From NCBI GenBank assembly GCA_023419315.1, contig JAEZYE010000004.1, positions 1 to 64,000 of the forward strand: a DNA stretch of 64,000 nt, read 5' to 3'. A program made the translations under genes and the position numbers. Source of the stretch: Pseudomonadota bacterium (GTDB lineage: Bacteria > Pseudomonadota > Gammaproteobacteria > Xanthomonadales > Xanthomonadaceae). This document shows positions 16,874 to 26,532 of the stretch, piece by piece. Numbering within the stretch: position 1 is the stretch's first letter; every line of letters begins with the position of its first letter. The notes beneath the pieces are model-generated. The model was not told the origin of the DNA and ran no database searches. It saw nothing but the letters and a program-made list of their open reading frames with translations.

Positions 16874-19435
16874 TCACCAGCTGTACTTCGCCTGGAAGTT
16901 CACTTCACGACCTTCCAGCGGCCGCGCCAGCAGCACCCCGCCTTCGGTCGTCGCCGAACCGAAGATGCGCGAATTGCTTTCAGTCAGCCCCAGCTCGTTG
17001 GTCATGTTGGTGCCACGCAGGTTGAACTGCCAGTGGTCGCCCACGTTGGAGGTCACGCCGAAATCGAGCGTGTGGTACGAACCGAGTTGCTGCAGGCCGG
17101 ATTGATCCTGCGTGTGGTCACCGACGTAGGTGTAGGTGATGTACGGCATCAGATCGCCCCAGTCCATCACGAACCGATAGCTCGGCGTGAACATCGCGCG
17201 GAACTTCGGCTGGCGCTGCAACTGCTGGCCTTCGATGGGCGCGCAGGCGTCATCGCCGTTGATGTCGGTGTACTGCAGGCAGGCGTCGTAGTCGGTGTAC
17301 TCGCCATCCAGGTAGTTGGCCACCAGCTGCAGGCGCAGGTTTTCGACCGGGGTCAGTGCGCCGATGAAGTTGACGCCGTGCGACTCGGATCCGTACACCG
17401 ACGGCGGCAACTGGTTGCCGTTTTCATCGGTGAGCGGCGTGCCCGCGCCATCGGTCGCCGTGTACAGCAGGCCGGAGAACACGCGGCGGTACGCGCTGAT
17501 GTCGGCATACAGCAGCTCGTTCTGGAACTTGAAGCCCATTTCGTAGTTGCGGATTTTCTGCATCGGTGCGAAGCCGTTGTCGGCGCCGCGGATACCGTTG
17601 TCGAAGTCGAGGAAGTGGCCGCCGGTATTGACGCGACCGTACATCGACATGTGTTCGGTGAACGCGTAGTTCGCACCTGCGGTCCACGACGGATGCGACT
17701 TCTTGTAGCGGTAGCGCGTGTAGGTGCCGTTGCACATCTCGACGTTGTTGTCGTAGATCGTGTTCGGGTCGCCATCCAGCCCGCCCGCGCCAGGATTCAC
17801 CGCGCTGCGGTTGCAGACATTGTTCTCGGCGTCCTGGTTCTCGATGCGTCCGGACAGGTCGAACAACCACTTGCCGACACGCCAGGAGTCGGACAGATAG
17901 AACGCGATGTTGGTGGCCTTGCCGTGCTGCGCGATATGGAAGCCGCTGAAGTCGGAGAAGCCCTGCCCGTTCGTGCGGTAGAACGTCTCGCCGCCATCGA
18001 CATAGCTGATCGCGATCGGCCGCGCGTTGGGTTCGTTGGCCATCAGCATCTGGTTACCGAGTGACCACTTGTCGTTCATCGTGTAGTGCGCGACGTAGAG
18101 GCCGAGCGTCAGCGTATTGCCTTCGAACAGATCCTTGCTCAGGCGGAAGTCGTTGTTGAAGCTCTTCAGGTGCTTGTGGATGTGCCACCAGCCCTGCTGG
18201 ATGACGCTCTGGTCCAACGGCACCGCGCCGCCGGTGGTGTAGTTGGCCGACAGCGTCGCGCCGATCGGCACGTTGTAGTAGTTCGGCGTGTCCGCGACAT
18301 ACAACAGGTCCTGCAGCGCCACCGGGTTGTTGCCGGAGAACAGCGCATTGGTATCCATGTCGCCTTCGTTGAACAGGAACCGGTCGCTGATGGCCCAGCC
18401 GTTGTCGAACGCATAGTCGAAGTTGCCGCCGATCATGCCCAGCTTGGCGCCGCGTCCATCCGCCAGATCCGCGTTCACGCCGCCGCCCGGATAGGTCGGC
18501 AGCCAGACGTGCTGCATGGCTTTGCTGTAATACGTGTCCGTCAGCGGGTCAAAGCCCGGATACGCGGTGAAGTTGTCGGTGCCGCGCTGGATCAGCGGGA
18601 TCGGCGTGATGAACTGGTTCTTGTCGTTGAGGTAGCGGCCATACAGGGTCAGCCGGCCGGCGTCGAAATCGTGCGACAGCGTGGCCGTGAGCTGGCCGCC
18701 CTTGTCGGCCTTGAACTGCGGATCACGCACGCCATCCGATTCACGCCAGAAGCCGCCGATGCTGCCGTACCAGCCCTCGGCGACCTTGAAGCCGGCAAAA
18801 CCGTCCAGACGCCACAGGCCTTCATCACCGTAGGTCAGGCCGATGCTGCCGGTCGGTTCTTCGGTGCCGGTCTTGAGGAAGAAGTTTGCGCTCGCACCCA
18901 TCTGTCCGTCGGCGAAGACGACCGAAGGCCCGCCCTGCAGGATCTCGACCGACTCGATGGTCTCGTCCAGCCGGAACATCGAGGTGGTTTCGAAGAACGA
19001 CAGCGTGGGCATGCCGTACATCGGGGAGCCCATCAACAGGGTGGAGAAGTAAGGCGCGTCACCGCCGCCCGGAAAACCGGCGATTTCGATGTTCGCGCCG
19101 GTCTGCCCGCCCGTGGATTCGGGCCACATGCCGGGCGAGATCTTCAGCAGATCGGCCGTGCTCTTGGGATTGGACTGCCTGATCTGTTCGGCGTTGGCGG
19201 TGACGATGTTGAAGCTGGCCTCCAGCTTGCGGACCCCGCCGGCCGCAGTGCCCGACACCACCAGCGTATCCAGTGTTGTCGCATCACCCTGGCGCGGCTG
19301 CTGCTCGGCCTGGGTGGTTGCCGGAGTGGATGAAGCAGCAGGAGCCGGCGTGTCCTGTGCAAGGACTGCTGCCGGCGCCAGTGCTGCGGCGATCGCCACG
19401 GACAGTGCGTAGCGCATCAAGTGCGTCTGTTGCAT
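16874..19435 (-). CDS. TonB-dependent receptor for an oligosaccharide
   Basis: This 853-residue outer membrane receptor has a signal peptide ending AVLA. A TonB box-like DTLVVSG lies at residues 56-62, followed by a plug domain with LLKISPGMWPESTGGQTGANIEIAGFPGGG and VEILQGGPSVVFADGQMGASANF. A long beta-barrel ends EVNFQAKYSW with a terminal Trp. GGAGG lies six bases upstream of the ATG. It is embedded in a sugar operon, so a malto- or gluco-oligosaccharide is a likely ligand. Confidence 0.93.
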   Translation of the reverse strand: MQQTHLMRYALSVAIAAALAPAAVLAQDTPAPAASSTPATTQAEQQPRQGDATTLDTLVVSGTAAGGVRKLEASFNIVTANAEQIRQSNPKSTADLLKISPGMWPESTGGQTGANIEIAGFPGGGDAPYFSTLLMGSPMYGMPTLSFFETTSMFRLDETIESVEILQGGPSVVFADGQMGASANFFLKTGTEEPTGSIGLTYGDEGLWRLDGFAGFKVAEGWYGSIGGFWRESDGVRDPQFKADKGGQLTATLSHDFDAGRLTLYGRYLNDKNQFITPIPLIQRGTDNFTAYPGFDPLTDTYYSKAMQHVWLPTYPGGGVNADLADGRGAKLGMIGGNFDYAFDNGWAISDRFLFNEGDMDTNALFSGNNPVALQDLLYVADTPNYYNVPIGATLSANYTTGGAVPLDQSVIQQGWWHIHKHLKSFNNDFRLSKDLFEGNTLTLGLYVAHYTMNDKWSLGNQMLMANEPNARPIAISYVDGGETFYRTNGQGFSDFSGFHIAQHGKATNIAFYLSDSWRVGKWLFDLSGRIENQDAENNVCNRSAVNPGAGGLDGDPNTIYDNNVEMCNGTYTRYRYKKSHPSWTAGANYAFTEHMSMYGRVNTGGHFLDFDNGIRGADNGFAPMQKIRNYEMGFKFQNELLYADISAYRRVFSGLLYTATDGAGTPLTDENGNQLPPSVYGSESHGVNFIGALTPVENLRLQLVANYLDGEYTDYDACLQYTDINGDDACAPIEGQQLQRQPKFRAMFTPSYRFVMDWGDLMPYITYTYVGDHTQDQSGLQQLGSYHTLDFGVTSNVGDHWQFNLRGTNMTNELGLTESNSRIFGSATTEGGVLLARPLEGREVNFQAKYSW

Positions 19436-19499
19436 GTGTTCCCTCCACGTGTCTTCTCTGGTTGACGGAAACCGCCGCGGCTCTGACGGCCACGTGCGC

Positions 19500-22400
19500 T
19501 CACGGTGAAACGAAATCCTGTACGCGAAACTCCGAAATCGATGCCAGCACCACATCCGCCTGCGGCAAGCCTTCAGGGCTTCCGATGCCGATGGCGGGCA
19601 TGCCGGCGGCGTGGATGGCTTCGATACCCGCGACTGCGTCCTCCACGCCGATGCACTGCGACGGCGCGACACCCAGGTTGGCGGCGACGTCCAGGAAGAT
19701 CTCCGGATCCGGTTTGGCACGACGGATGCGTGCGGAATCGGCGACGTAGTCGAATCGATCCGCGATGCCGAGCCGGGCCAGCAGCGTCGGCGCGTTGCGG
19801 CTCGCGGATGCCAGACCGATCTTGAGGCCTGCCGCGCGCGCTTCGTCGAGGACGCGCAACACACCGTCGAACAGATCCGCGGGCGACACGCGCTGGATCG
19901 CCTGCACGTAGTAGCCGTTCTTGCGCGAGGCCAGCTGCAGCCGCTCGTCCAGGCTGTACGCACGCTCGGCGCGTTCGAGGATGATCACCAGTGACGCCAT
20001 CCGATCGACGCCCTTGAGCCGCTCGTTGATGGTGCGGTCGAAATGCACACCGATCTCGTCGGCCAGTTGTTTCCAGGCTTCGTAATGCGTGTGGGCGGTG
20101 TCGGTCAGCACGCCGTCGAGATCGAAGATCAATGCGCGTGCCTCACGCGGGAAGGTCGCGCGCACCGCCTCGCGTGGCTGCGCCAGCGGCTGGACTTCGG
20201 CATCACCCGGCGACAGCACGCGGGGCTCACCGGCATGCATGATGGCGAGTTCATTGCCTTCATCGAGTCGATAGCGCACGCCCTCGCTATCTACGTCGAC
20301 GCGCAGCACGCACCCACGCCAGCGCAGGTTGAAGCCGTAACCGTGCCACGTCGATGGCAGCGTCGGCGCGAACGAGAGGCGGCCTTCCTCGACGCGCAGG
20401 CCGGCGAATCCCTGGGTCAACCCGAGCCAGCTCCCGGCCATCGCAGCCATGTGTACGCCGTGATCCGTATTCCGATGCAGATCGTCCAGGTCCACGCGCA
20501 CGCTGGCGTCGAAATAGCGCCATGCCTTGTCGGCATGGCCGACCTCGCTGGCGAGGATGCCGAACACCGGCGCGGACAATGTGGAGTCGTGCGTGGTCAC
20601 CGCTTCGTAGTAGTCGAAGCTCCGACGCTTGCGACGCGGGTCCAGACCGTCACCGGCCAGCACCAGCGCCATCACCACGTCGGCCTGCTTGCAGATCTGG
20701 TGGCGATACAGCGTCAACGGGTGGTAATCGAGCAGCAGCGGACGATGCTCGCCGGTCGTCGGCGGGAATGGCCAGCGCGGCTTGTCGAGGAATTCGTCGT
20801 CCTGCGCATAGACGCCCTGATCGTCGTCGTAGGGCAGGGACATCGCCTCGGAGGCGCGTGCCCACTGCTCGACTTCGCCGGCATCCAGCGCGATGCGACG
20901 CGCCAGATCCGACAGCGCCTGCGGACGCTCGTCCTGGAGGCGATGCCACGCCGAAACCGCACGTTGCAGGTGCCGCTGCGCCATGCGGTTGGTGTAGAAA
21001 TTGTTGTTGACCAGCGTGGTGTATTCGTCCGGCCCGGTCACTTCATGGATGCAGAAGCGGCCTTCGCGTCGCGGGTTGAAGTGGCCGACCTGCGGCCAGA
21101 TGCGTGCGGTCTCGAACAGCATCTCCGCGCCTGCCTCGGCGAGGAAATCCACATCGTCGCTCGCGTCCAGGTACAGGCCGATGCCGTAGGCCACGGCGGC
21201 GTTGATGTGATACGCCGCGGATCCGCTCGGGTAATGCGCGGAGCATTCACCGCCGTCGATCGTGCGCCAGGGATAGAGCGCTCCGGTCGGGTGATTCATC
21301 TCGCGCGCATGCTCACGCGCCGCATCCAGCGTGCGGAAGCGGTAATGGAGCATGGCGCGCGCGACCTCGGGCGCCGTGAACGCCATCACTGGCAGCACGA
21401 ACGCTTCGGTATCCCAGAAACAATGACCTTCGTAGCCTTCACCGGTGAGTCCTTTCGCGGCGGTGCCATCGACGCCGTTGCGCCCCGCCGACTGCAGCAG
21501 GTGGAACAGGTTGAACCGCAGCGCCTGCTCGGCCGATGCGTCACCACTGACCGACAGGCCGGCCTGTTGCCAGAAGCGCTCCATCGTGGCCGATTGCGCG
21601 TGCGCGAACGCATCGAATCCGCGCAGCGCTGCATCCCGCAGTTGATCCACCACGGCAACATGACGCCGAGCGCCATCGCCTTCATGCACATAGCTGACGA
21701 ACTTTTCCAGCGCCGCGGCACCACCGGAACGAATATCCGCGTGGAAACGCTGTTCGACACGATCGGTGCCCGACTCGACCGGTTCGGCACGCAGCCCGCC
21801 TTCAATCACGCGATGGTGTTGCCCGCAGGTCAGTTCGAATCCGCGGTGCGGTGCGCGCTGCGCCAGCCACGCCACGTCGGCATCGCCGCCGCTTCCGACC
21901 ACCAGCAGTCCCTCGCCGCCGCCGGCGCCAATGCGCGGGTCATCACCTTGCGCTGCTGCCTTGCCGCCGCTTTCGATGCTCGAGACCAGCGTGATTGGCC
22001 CGTCGTAATCGATCGCCACCACCCGATAACGGATCGCCAACAACGCAGGTTCGGAAAACGGTACGACGCGTTCTGCCTGTATTTCGATGACCTGCCCGGC
22101 TGCCGTGCGCAGTCGCAGCCGCCGCCGCAATACGCCGTGACGCAGATCCAGTTCGCGCTCGAAGTCTTCCCAAGTCGCTTCGGACGGATCCAGCCATTGC
22201 TCGCCCAGGCGGATGCGGATGCGCTTGCCCTCGGCCACCGGAACGCGCGTGTCGGTGTTGCGTGCGAAGCCGGCCAGGCGCTCGTGGTAATGGATGGCGT
22301 TCCGTTCGAAGGCCGCGGCAAGGAAGCTCCCGTCGGTGGGGCTGTCCTGTTCCTCGAACCCGCCGCGAACGCCGAGGCCACCGTTGGCGAGCGCGTACAG

Positions 22401-22514
22401 GGTTTCATCCCGGGCAGCGCGCGAGGGGTCGAAGGCGCGCTGGCCGATACGCCAATGGCGTTCCGCATGATCGTTCCGGACATCCCGCCCGCCGCCGTGG
22501 AGTTCACCCACCAT
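19500..22514 (-). CDS. GH65 disaccharide phosphorylase fused to beta-phosphoglucomutase
   Basis: This 1004-residue two-enzyme protein has residues 1-780 as a GH65 phosphorylase (maltose, trehalose or kojibiose type). Its catalytic acid is probably Glu491 in HEVTGPDEYT, and KQADVVM and THDSTLS motifs follow. Residues 790-1004 are a HAD-fold beta-phosphoglucomutase with FDLDGVLTDT: nucleophile Asp798, acid/base Asp800. The phosphorylase would make beta-glucose-1-phosphate and the mutase glucose-6-phosphate. The start ATG is three bases from AAGGAG; the next codon, GTG, is better spaced. It is the first gene of the operon. Substrate linkage cannot be read from sequence. Confidence 0.92.
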   Translation of the reverse strand: MVGELHGGGRDVRNDHAERHWRIGQRAFDPSRAARDETLYALANGGLGVRGGFEEQDSPTDGSFLAAAFERNAIHYHERLAGFARNTDTRVPVAEGKRIRIRLGEQWLDPSEATWEDFERELDLRHGVLRRRLRLRTAAGQVIEIQAERVVPFSEPALLAIRYRVVAIDYDGPITLVSSIESGGKAAAQGDDPRIGAGGGEGLLVVGSGGDADVAWLAQRAPHRGFELTCGQHHRVIEGGLRAEPVESGTDRVEQRFHADIRSGGAAALEKFVSYVHEGDGARRHVAVVDQLRDAALRGFDAFAHAQSATMERFWQQAGLSVSGDASAEQALRFNLFHLLQSAGRNGVDGTAAKGLTGEGYEGHCFWDTEAFVLPVMAFTAPEVARAMLHYRFRTLDAAREHAREMNHPTGALYPWRTIDGGECSAHYPSGSAAYHINAAVAYGIGLYLDASDDVDFLAEAGAEMLFETARIWPQVGHFNPRREGRFCIHEVTGPDEYTTLVNNNFYTNRMAQRHLQRAVSAWHRLQDERPQALSDLARRIALDAGEVEQWARASEAMSLPYDDDQGVYAQDDEFLDKPRWPFPPTTGEHRPLLLDYHPLTLYRHQICKQADVVMALVLAGDGLDPRRKRRSFDYYEAVTTHDSTLSAPVFGILASEVGHADKAWRYFDASVRVDLDDLHRNTDHGVHMAAMAGSWLGLTQGFAGLRVEEGRLSFAPTLPSTWHGYGFNLRWRGCVLRVDVDSEGVRYRLDEGNELAIMHAGEPRVLSPGDAEVQPLAQPREAVRATFPREARALIFDLDGVLTDTAHTHYEAWKQLADEIGVHFDRTINERLKGVDRMASLVIILERAERAYSLDERLQLASRKNGYYVQAIQRVSPADLFDGVLRVLDEARAAGLKIGLASASRNAPTLLARLGIADRFDYVADSARIRRAKPDPEIFLDVAANLGVAPSQCIGVEDAVAGIEAIHAAGMPAIGIGSPEGLPQADVVLASISEFRVQDFVSP

Positions 22515-22552
22515 CCGCTCCTTGCCGCTGCGCCCCGAGGGCTGACGGCGGC

Positions 22553-22595
22553 ACGCTAGGAAGGCATTGTTATCGATGTCAAGTTATCGATGTCA
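22553..22595 (-). promoter_or_regulatory. Promoter of sugar operon with tandem LacI-type operators
   Basis: The 13-mer GTTATCGATGTCA occurs twice, at 22569-22581 and 22583-22595, one base apart. Each holds the central CG of LacI-family operators. On the minus strand each reads TGACATCGATAAC, and one copy supplies a consensus -35, TTGACA (22582-22577). A weak -10, TAGCGT (22558-22553), follows at 18 bases. The LacI gene ends 165 bases away. Repression by blocking the -35 is inferred. Confidence 0.7.
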
Positions 22596-22759
22596 GATGA
22601 GCCCGCCAGCGCGCCGGCCATCTCACTCCAGTGGCTGTGCGCGGCTAACTTGTTCCAGTCGAATCAGTCACTTGGCGACAATCTGCTGCGCCTGCACAGT
22701 GCCTTCACCCTGCGTCGTGCGGGTGCCGATTCGCGCTGCGACGCAGCAGGCTTCTGCGC

Positions 22760-23803
22760 TCAGGTCGCGCGAAGCACCAGATGGGTCGGGAGGGTCTCGG
22801 AGCCGGCTTCTTCGCCGTCGATCAATTGCCGGATCTTGCGTGCCAGGGACACGCCGGCGTCGACGAAGTTCTGGTGGATCGAGCTCAGCGGCGGCACATA
22901 GGTCGCGCCCAGCGGGGTGTCGTCATAGCCGATGACGGACACGTCTTCAGGCACGCGCCGGCCGCGCTCGATCAGTGCGCGGATGGCGCCGATGGCGAGC
23001 AGATCGCTGGCCGCGAACAATGCGTCCACCTGCGGATGCTGCTGGAGCAGCGCGTGCACGACTTCCGCACCGGCATTCACGGTGAAACCGTCCACCGCCG
23101 GCGTCAGCGGCGTGATGCCGTACTTGCGCAACGTGGCGCTGAAGCCTTCCAGTCGTTCGGCAAACTCGCCATGCGCCGGATCGCCGAGGAACACCGGCCG
23201 GCTACGTCCCAGGGCGATGAAGCGTTCGGCGGCGAGCGCTCCGCCGCGACGGTTGTCGCTGCCGACGACCACTTGCGATTCATGCCGGCTGACTGCGCCC
23301 CATACCACCATCGGCCGGCCCCAGCGTTGCACTTCATGCATGGCGTCTTCGTTGGCGCCCTGGCCGAGGAGGATGACGCCGTCGGCCGCCTGCACGTTCG
23401 GCAGGCTGCCCCCCTGCAAGGACGTGAGCAGGACGCTGTACCCGCCACTGGTCAATTCCTGAGTAATGCCCCCCAGCAGTTCGAGCGGATACGGACCGGA
23501 CATCTGCCGTTCCAGGGTTGGCTTCATCTCCACCACGACCGCCACCGTCATGCTGCGACGCAGGCGCAGGTTGCGCGCGCTGACGTTGAAGGCGTACCCG
23601 TACTGCTGCGCGATCTCGCGGATGCGCTGCCGCGTTTCCGCATTGACCAGCGGGCTCTCGCGCAACGCGCGCGACACGGTGATCGCGGACACGCCCGCCA
23701 CGCGCGCCAGATCCGCCATGGTCGGGTTTTCACCGACGGCGGCAGGTTCGGCCTTCAGCAGTGACCGGGGTCTGCCACGTGGTTTGGGGTTCCGGGCGCT
23801 CAT
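22760..23803 (-). CDS. LacI-family transcriptional regulator of the sugar operon
   Basis: This 347-residue protein has an N-terminal HTH (MADLARVAGVSAITVSRAL) and hinge helix, followed by a periplasmic-binding-like sugar domain with VIGYDDTPLG and the C-terminal SSIHQNF region. The start was set at MSARNPKP; upstream in-frame ATGs add up to 21 residues, and none has a clear ribosome binding site. Being next to the operon with tandem operator repeats makes local control likely, with the disaccharide as inducer. Confidence 0.88.
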   Translation of the reverse strand: MSARNPKPRGRPRSLLKAEPAAVGENPTMADLARVAGVSAITVSRALRESPLVNAETRQRIREIAQQYGYAFNVSARNLRLRRSMTVAVVVEMKPTLERQMSGPYPLELLGGITQELTSGGYSVLLTSLQGGSLPNVQAADGVILLGQGANEDAMHEVQRWGRPMVVWGAVSRHESQVVVGSDNRRGGALAAERFIALGRSRPVFLGDPAHGEFAERLEGFSATLRKYGITPLTPAVDGFTVNAGAEVVHALLQQHPQVDALFAASDLLAIGAIRALIERGRRVPEDVSVIGYDDTPLGATYVPPLSSIHQNFVDAGVSLARKIRQLIDGEEAGSETLPTHLVLRAT

Positions 23804-24319
23804 GGAGGCGAAGTGTCGCATGTGCATCGGCCACCGGTGCGCCGCGGGCGCAGGATGGCTTCCCAATCCGGCAGATGACGATTCCGGCCGACTCCGGGTC
23901 GCATCGAAATCTGCGCCAGGTCAAGCAGCCGGCGTTCGACGTCGACATGCGCCCGTTCGACACCGTGCCGGATCGTGAACGGTTGCATCGAGTCGCGACG
24001 GAAAGGCGCGCGTTGCGATTCCCGAATGCACGACGTTGCAAGCAGAGCATGTCCGTCCTCGACAGATCACACTGCGGGCGTTCTGCAAGCGCGATCTTTA
24101 AGTCGCATTCAATTCCATGTTGTGTTCAGAACGTGGCACAACGTGATGCGACTCGCCAAAACGTGTGAGCGCCGCCGTGGAAAAGTGAAAGATCCGTGGA
24201 ATTTCGCAAACGTTGCACAGAAATTCAGGTCAAAAGCCCCTTTCCATTCATGCGGGCTTGGTTACGTTGCGCCTCGCCCGACAACCGGGCCAGGAAATAA
24301 AACAACGAGGAGACCTCGA
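23804..24319. other. Intergenic region between lacI-type gene and OmpW-like gene
   Basis: This 516-base divergent gap holds no supportable gene. Notable are GTTGTG (24119-24124) and CACAAC (24137-24142) as an inverted repeat with a 12-base spacer, and an AT-richer stretch from 24095 to 24240. I found no promoter with both boxes convincing for either flanking gene. Confidence 0.4.
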
Positions 24320-24943
24320 ATGAAAATTCGCAACCTGACCATTGCCCTCTCGCTTCTGGCCATTGCCCCGGCCGCTTTCGCACAGGAAACGAACGCCGAT
24401 GACAAGCGCTTCGCCATCGTCGGTGGCTATGCGGTGCAGAAGAACGATTCCCGCCCGATCGACAACTCGAGCCTGAGCGTCGACGGTGGTTCCGCCGCCA
24501 CCTTGAGCGCGAGCTGGTACGCCACGCCGCAGTTCGCGGTGGAACTGTGGGGCGCGGCCGACAAGTTCGAACAGCGCGTGCGCACGGACGAAACCGGCAA
24601 GCTGGGCAACATCGACTCGCAGCCGGTGGCCTTGAGCGCCCAGTACCATTTCGGCCAGTCGAACGCGACCATCCGTCCGTTCGTGGGCCTGGGCTATTAC
24701 GAAAACAACTACAGCGGCGGCAACAACATCCGCGTTGCTGATCAGCACGTCGGACTGGAAACCGCCAAGGGCGCCATGGGCACCGTGGGCGTTGATTTCA
24801 ACATCAGCCCGTCGTGGTTCGCCCGCGCAGACGCCCGCTACCTGCACGGCGGCAGCGACCTGACCCTCAATGGCACGAGCACCAACGAAGAAGCCAAGAT
24901 GAATCCGTGGATTGTCGGCTTCGGTGTCGGCGCCCGCTTCTGA
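24320..24943 (+). CDS. OmpW-like outer membrane protein
   Basis: This 207-residue protein has a signal peptide (LTIALSLLAIAPAAFA) and an eight-strand barrel pattern: ATLSASWYATPQFAVELWG, PFVGLGYYENNY, GTVGVDFNISPSWFARADARY. It ends GFGVGARF with the terminal Phe. GAGGAGA lies directly upstream of the ATG. OmpW relatives make small hydrophobic channels; the substrate here is unknown. A strong bidirectional terminator follows. Confidence 0.85.
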   Translation: MKIRNLTIALSLLAIAPAAFAQETNADDKRFAIVGGYAVQKNDSRPIDNSSLSVDGGSAATLSASWYATPQFAVELWGAADKFEQRVRTDETGKLGNIDSQPVALSAQYHFGQSNATIRPFVGLGYYENNYSGGNNIRVADQHVGLETAKGAMGTVGVDFNISPSWFARADARYLHGGSDLTLNGTSTNEEAKMNPWIVGFGVGARF

Positions 24944-24978
24944 TTGTCGTGAGTGAGCAAAGGCGACGTGTTCGCCGA

Positions 24979-25012
24979 GAAAAAAGGGCCTTCGAGGCCC
25001 TTTTTTCTTTTT
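24979..25012. terminator. Bidirectional intrinsic terminator
   Basis: A perfect 12-bp stem, GAAAAAAGGGCC (24979-24990) and GGCCCTTTTTTC (24996-25007), has loop TTCGA and flanking T/A runs. It serves the OmpW-like gene (plus) and the membrane protein gene ending at 25020 (minus). Confidence 0.92.
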
Positions 25013-25019
25013 GTCAGAG

Positions 25020-25556
25020 TCAGATGCGCCGCAGGCGGCGCAGCCGGTGACGCAATCCCCATGCATAACCCAGGGCGTACCCGAGCAGCAGGCCCGCAAG
25101 CGCGACGACACCGGCATGCCAGTCCGATTCCAGCGGCTGGCCATTCCACCACGCACTGCCCTGTTTCGCGATCTGGAACACGCTCAGAACAACGCGGCCC
25201 ACGACCAGCGCGGTCAGCCCAAGGATGATCCAGGGATTGGGCTGGTAATACAGACCTTGCGATTGCCATTCGAACCGGCTCGTCCAAAGCGCGGCAATCG
25301 CCACCAGCAATCCCACCAGCATTCCTCCCATGGCCTGCACGAACTGGTGCGGAAACCACGCCCCCAGCAGCGCATTGACGATCACGAAGAGGCCGGCCAC
25401 GACCAGCATCGACCACGCATTGAAGTTGACCAGCCACGGTCGGGCCAGGCGACGCGACCGGCCAATTCGATAGCGTTGCCAGATCGACAAGGGCAGCAAC
25501 ACTGCCCAGAGCGCCATGAGGATCAGGAACGCAAGCGGGATGAGCAACAAAGGCAT
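25020..25556 (-). CDS. Five-helix membrane protein, DUF1453/CcdC-like
   Basis: This 178-residue protein has about five hydrophobic segments and the motif YYQPNPWIILGLTALVVGRV, which resembles the DUF1453 (CcdC-like) family. It ends in a strongly basic tail rich in Arg. Its ATG lies two bases after the stop of the EamA transporter gene, so the two are co-transcribed. Function is unknown; the family call is tentative. Confidence 0.6.
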   Translation of the reverse strand: MPLLLIPLAFLILMALWAVLLPLSIWQRYRIGRSRRLARPWLVNFNAWSMLVVAGLFVIVNALLGAWFPHQFVQAMGGMLVGLLVAIAALWTSRFEWQSQGLYYQPNPWIILGLTALVVGRVVLSVFQIAKQGSAWWNGQPLESDWHAGVVALAGLLLGYALGYAWGLRHRLRRLRRI

Positions 25557-25558
25557 GG

Positions 25559-26440
25559 TCAGGGATGCTCCGCTTCCGCATGCGTGGCTTCGCGCCGAAG
25601 CAGGTACCAGCCGCTGGCCACGATGATCGCCGCACCGGCCCATGTCGCGGTGCCGGGCAATACGCCCCACAAGGCCACGTCGAGCATCACGCCCCACAGC
25701 AGCGCGGTGTACTCGAGCGGTGCAATGAGCGAAGCCTCGCCGCGCCGGAATGCTTCCGTCAAAGCGATTTGCGCCAGCGACCCCGCCACGCCAATGGCCA
25801 GGATGATCCATGCATCCGTCATCCGTACCGGCTGCCATCCGCGCCACGCGAGCATCCATGCGCCTGCCGACAGCAGCAGCATGAACCACACCACCATCGC
25901 CTGCGTGCTGTCTCGCTGCGCCAGCATGCGCACGGTAATCGCGCCGGCGGCGTAGCATCCCGCCGCCACAAGCACGGCCAGTCCACCGATCGTCACCATG
26001 CCCTCGCCCGTTGGACGCAGGATCACCAGCACGCCGAGCAAGCCGACCCCGATCGCGATCCAGCGCCCGCGCCCCACCGATTCGCCCAGGAACGGACCGG
26101 CCATCATCGTGACCAGCAGCGGCGCCACGAAGGTGATGGCGTACGCAGTGGTCAACGGCATCCCGCGCAGGCCGTAAACGAAGCCGGCCATCATGCCGAC
26201 GCCGAGCACGCCGCGCAGCAGGTGCAGCGGCCAGTGCACGCGCAGCAGGCTGCGTGGCGGAACCGTGAACAGCGCCCATGCGAGGACGAAGGGAAGCGAA
26301 GACAGACCGCGCAGCGCCGCCACCTGCAACGGCGGATAGCGCGCCGACAGCAGCTTGAGGCCGGCATCCATGACGGCGAACAGAGCGACCGCGACGATCA
26401 TCAGCAGTGCGGCGGCGAGCGGGGCGTTCCGGGTTTGCAT
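25559..26440 (-). CDS. EamA-type DMT transporter
   Basis: This 293-residue protein has ten hydrophobic helices in two EamA repeats (roughly residues 8-140 and 150-285). LRGLSSLPFVLAW and PLLVTMMAGPFLGE in the first repeat match PLEYTALLWGVMLDVALWG in the second. It is a probable exporter of small metabolites; substrate unknown. It leads the downstream five-helix gene and is divergent from yajQ. Confidence 0.85.
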   Translation of the reverse strand: MQTRNAPLAAALLMIVAVALFAVMDAGLKLLSARYPPLQVAALRGLSSLPFVLAWALFTVPPRSLLRVHWPLHLLRGVLGVGMMAGFVYGLRGMPLTTAYAITFVAPLLVTMMAGPFLGESVGRGRWIAIGVGLLGVLVILRPTGEGMVTIGGLAVLVAAGCYAAGAITVRMLAQRDSTQAMVVWFMLLLSAGAWMLAWRGWQPVRMTDAWIILAIGVAGSLAQIALTEAFRRGEASLIAPLEYTALLWGVMLDVALWGVLPGTATWAGAAIIVASGWYLLRREATHAEAEHP

Positions 26441-26532
26441 GGCCCATTATCACGCGTCCGCACTCGAGCGCTGCATCCCCTGCATGTCGCTCACGCTAGA
26501 ATGTCGCCCCCTCGCCAGCCCGCGTGCACGCC

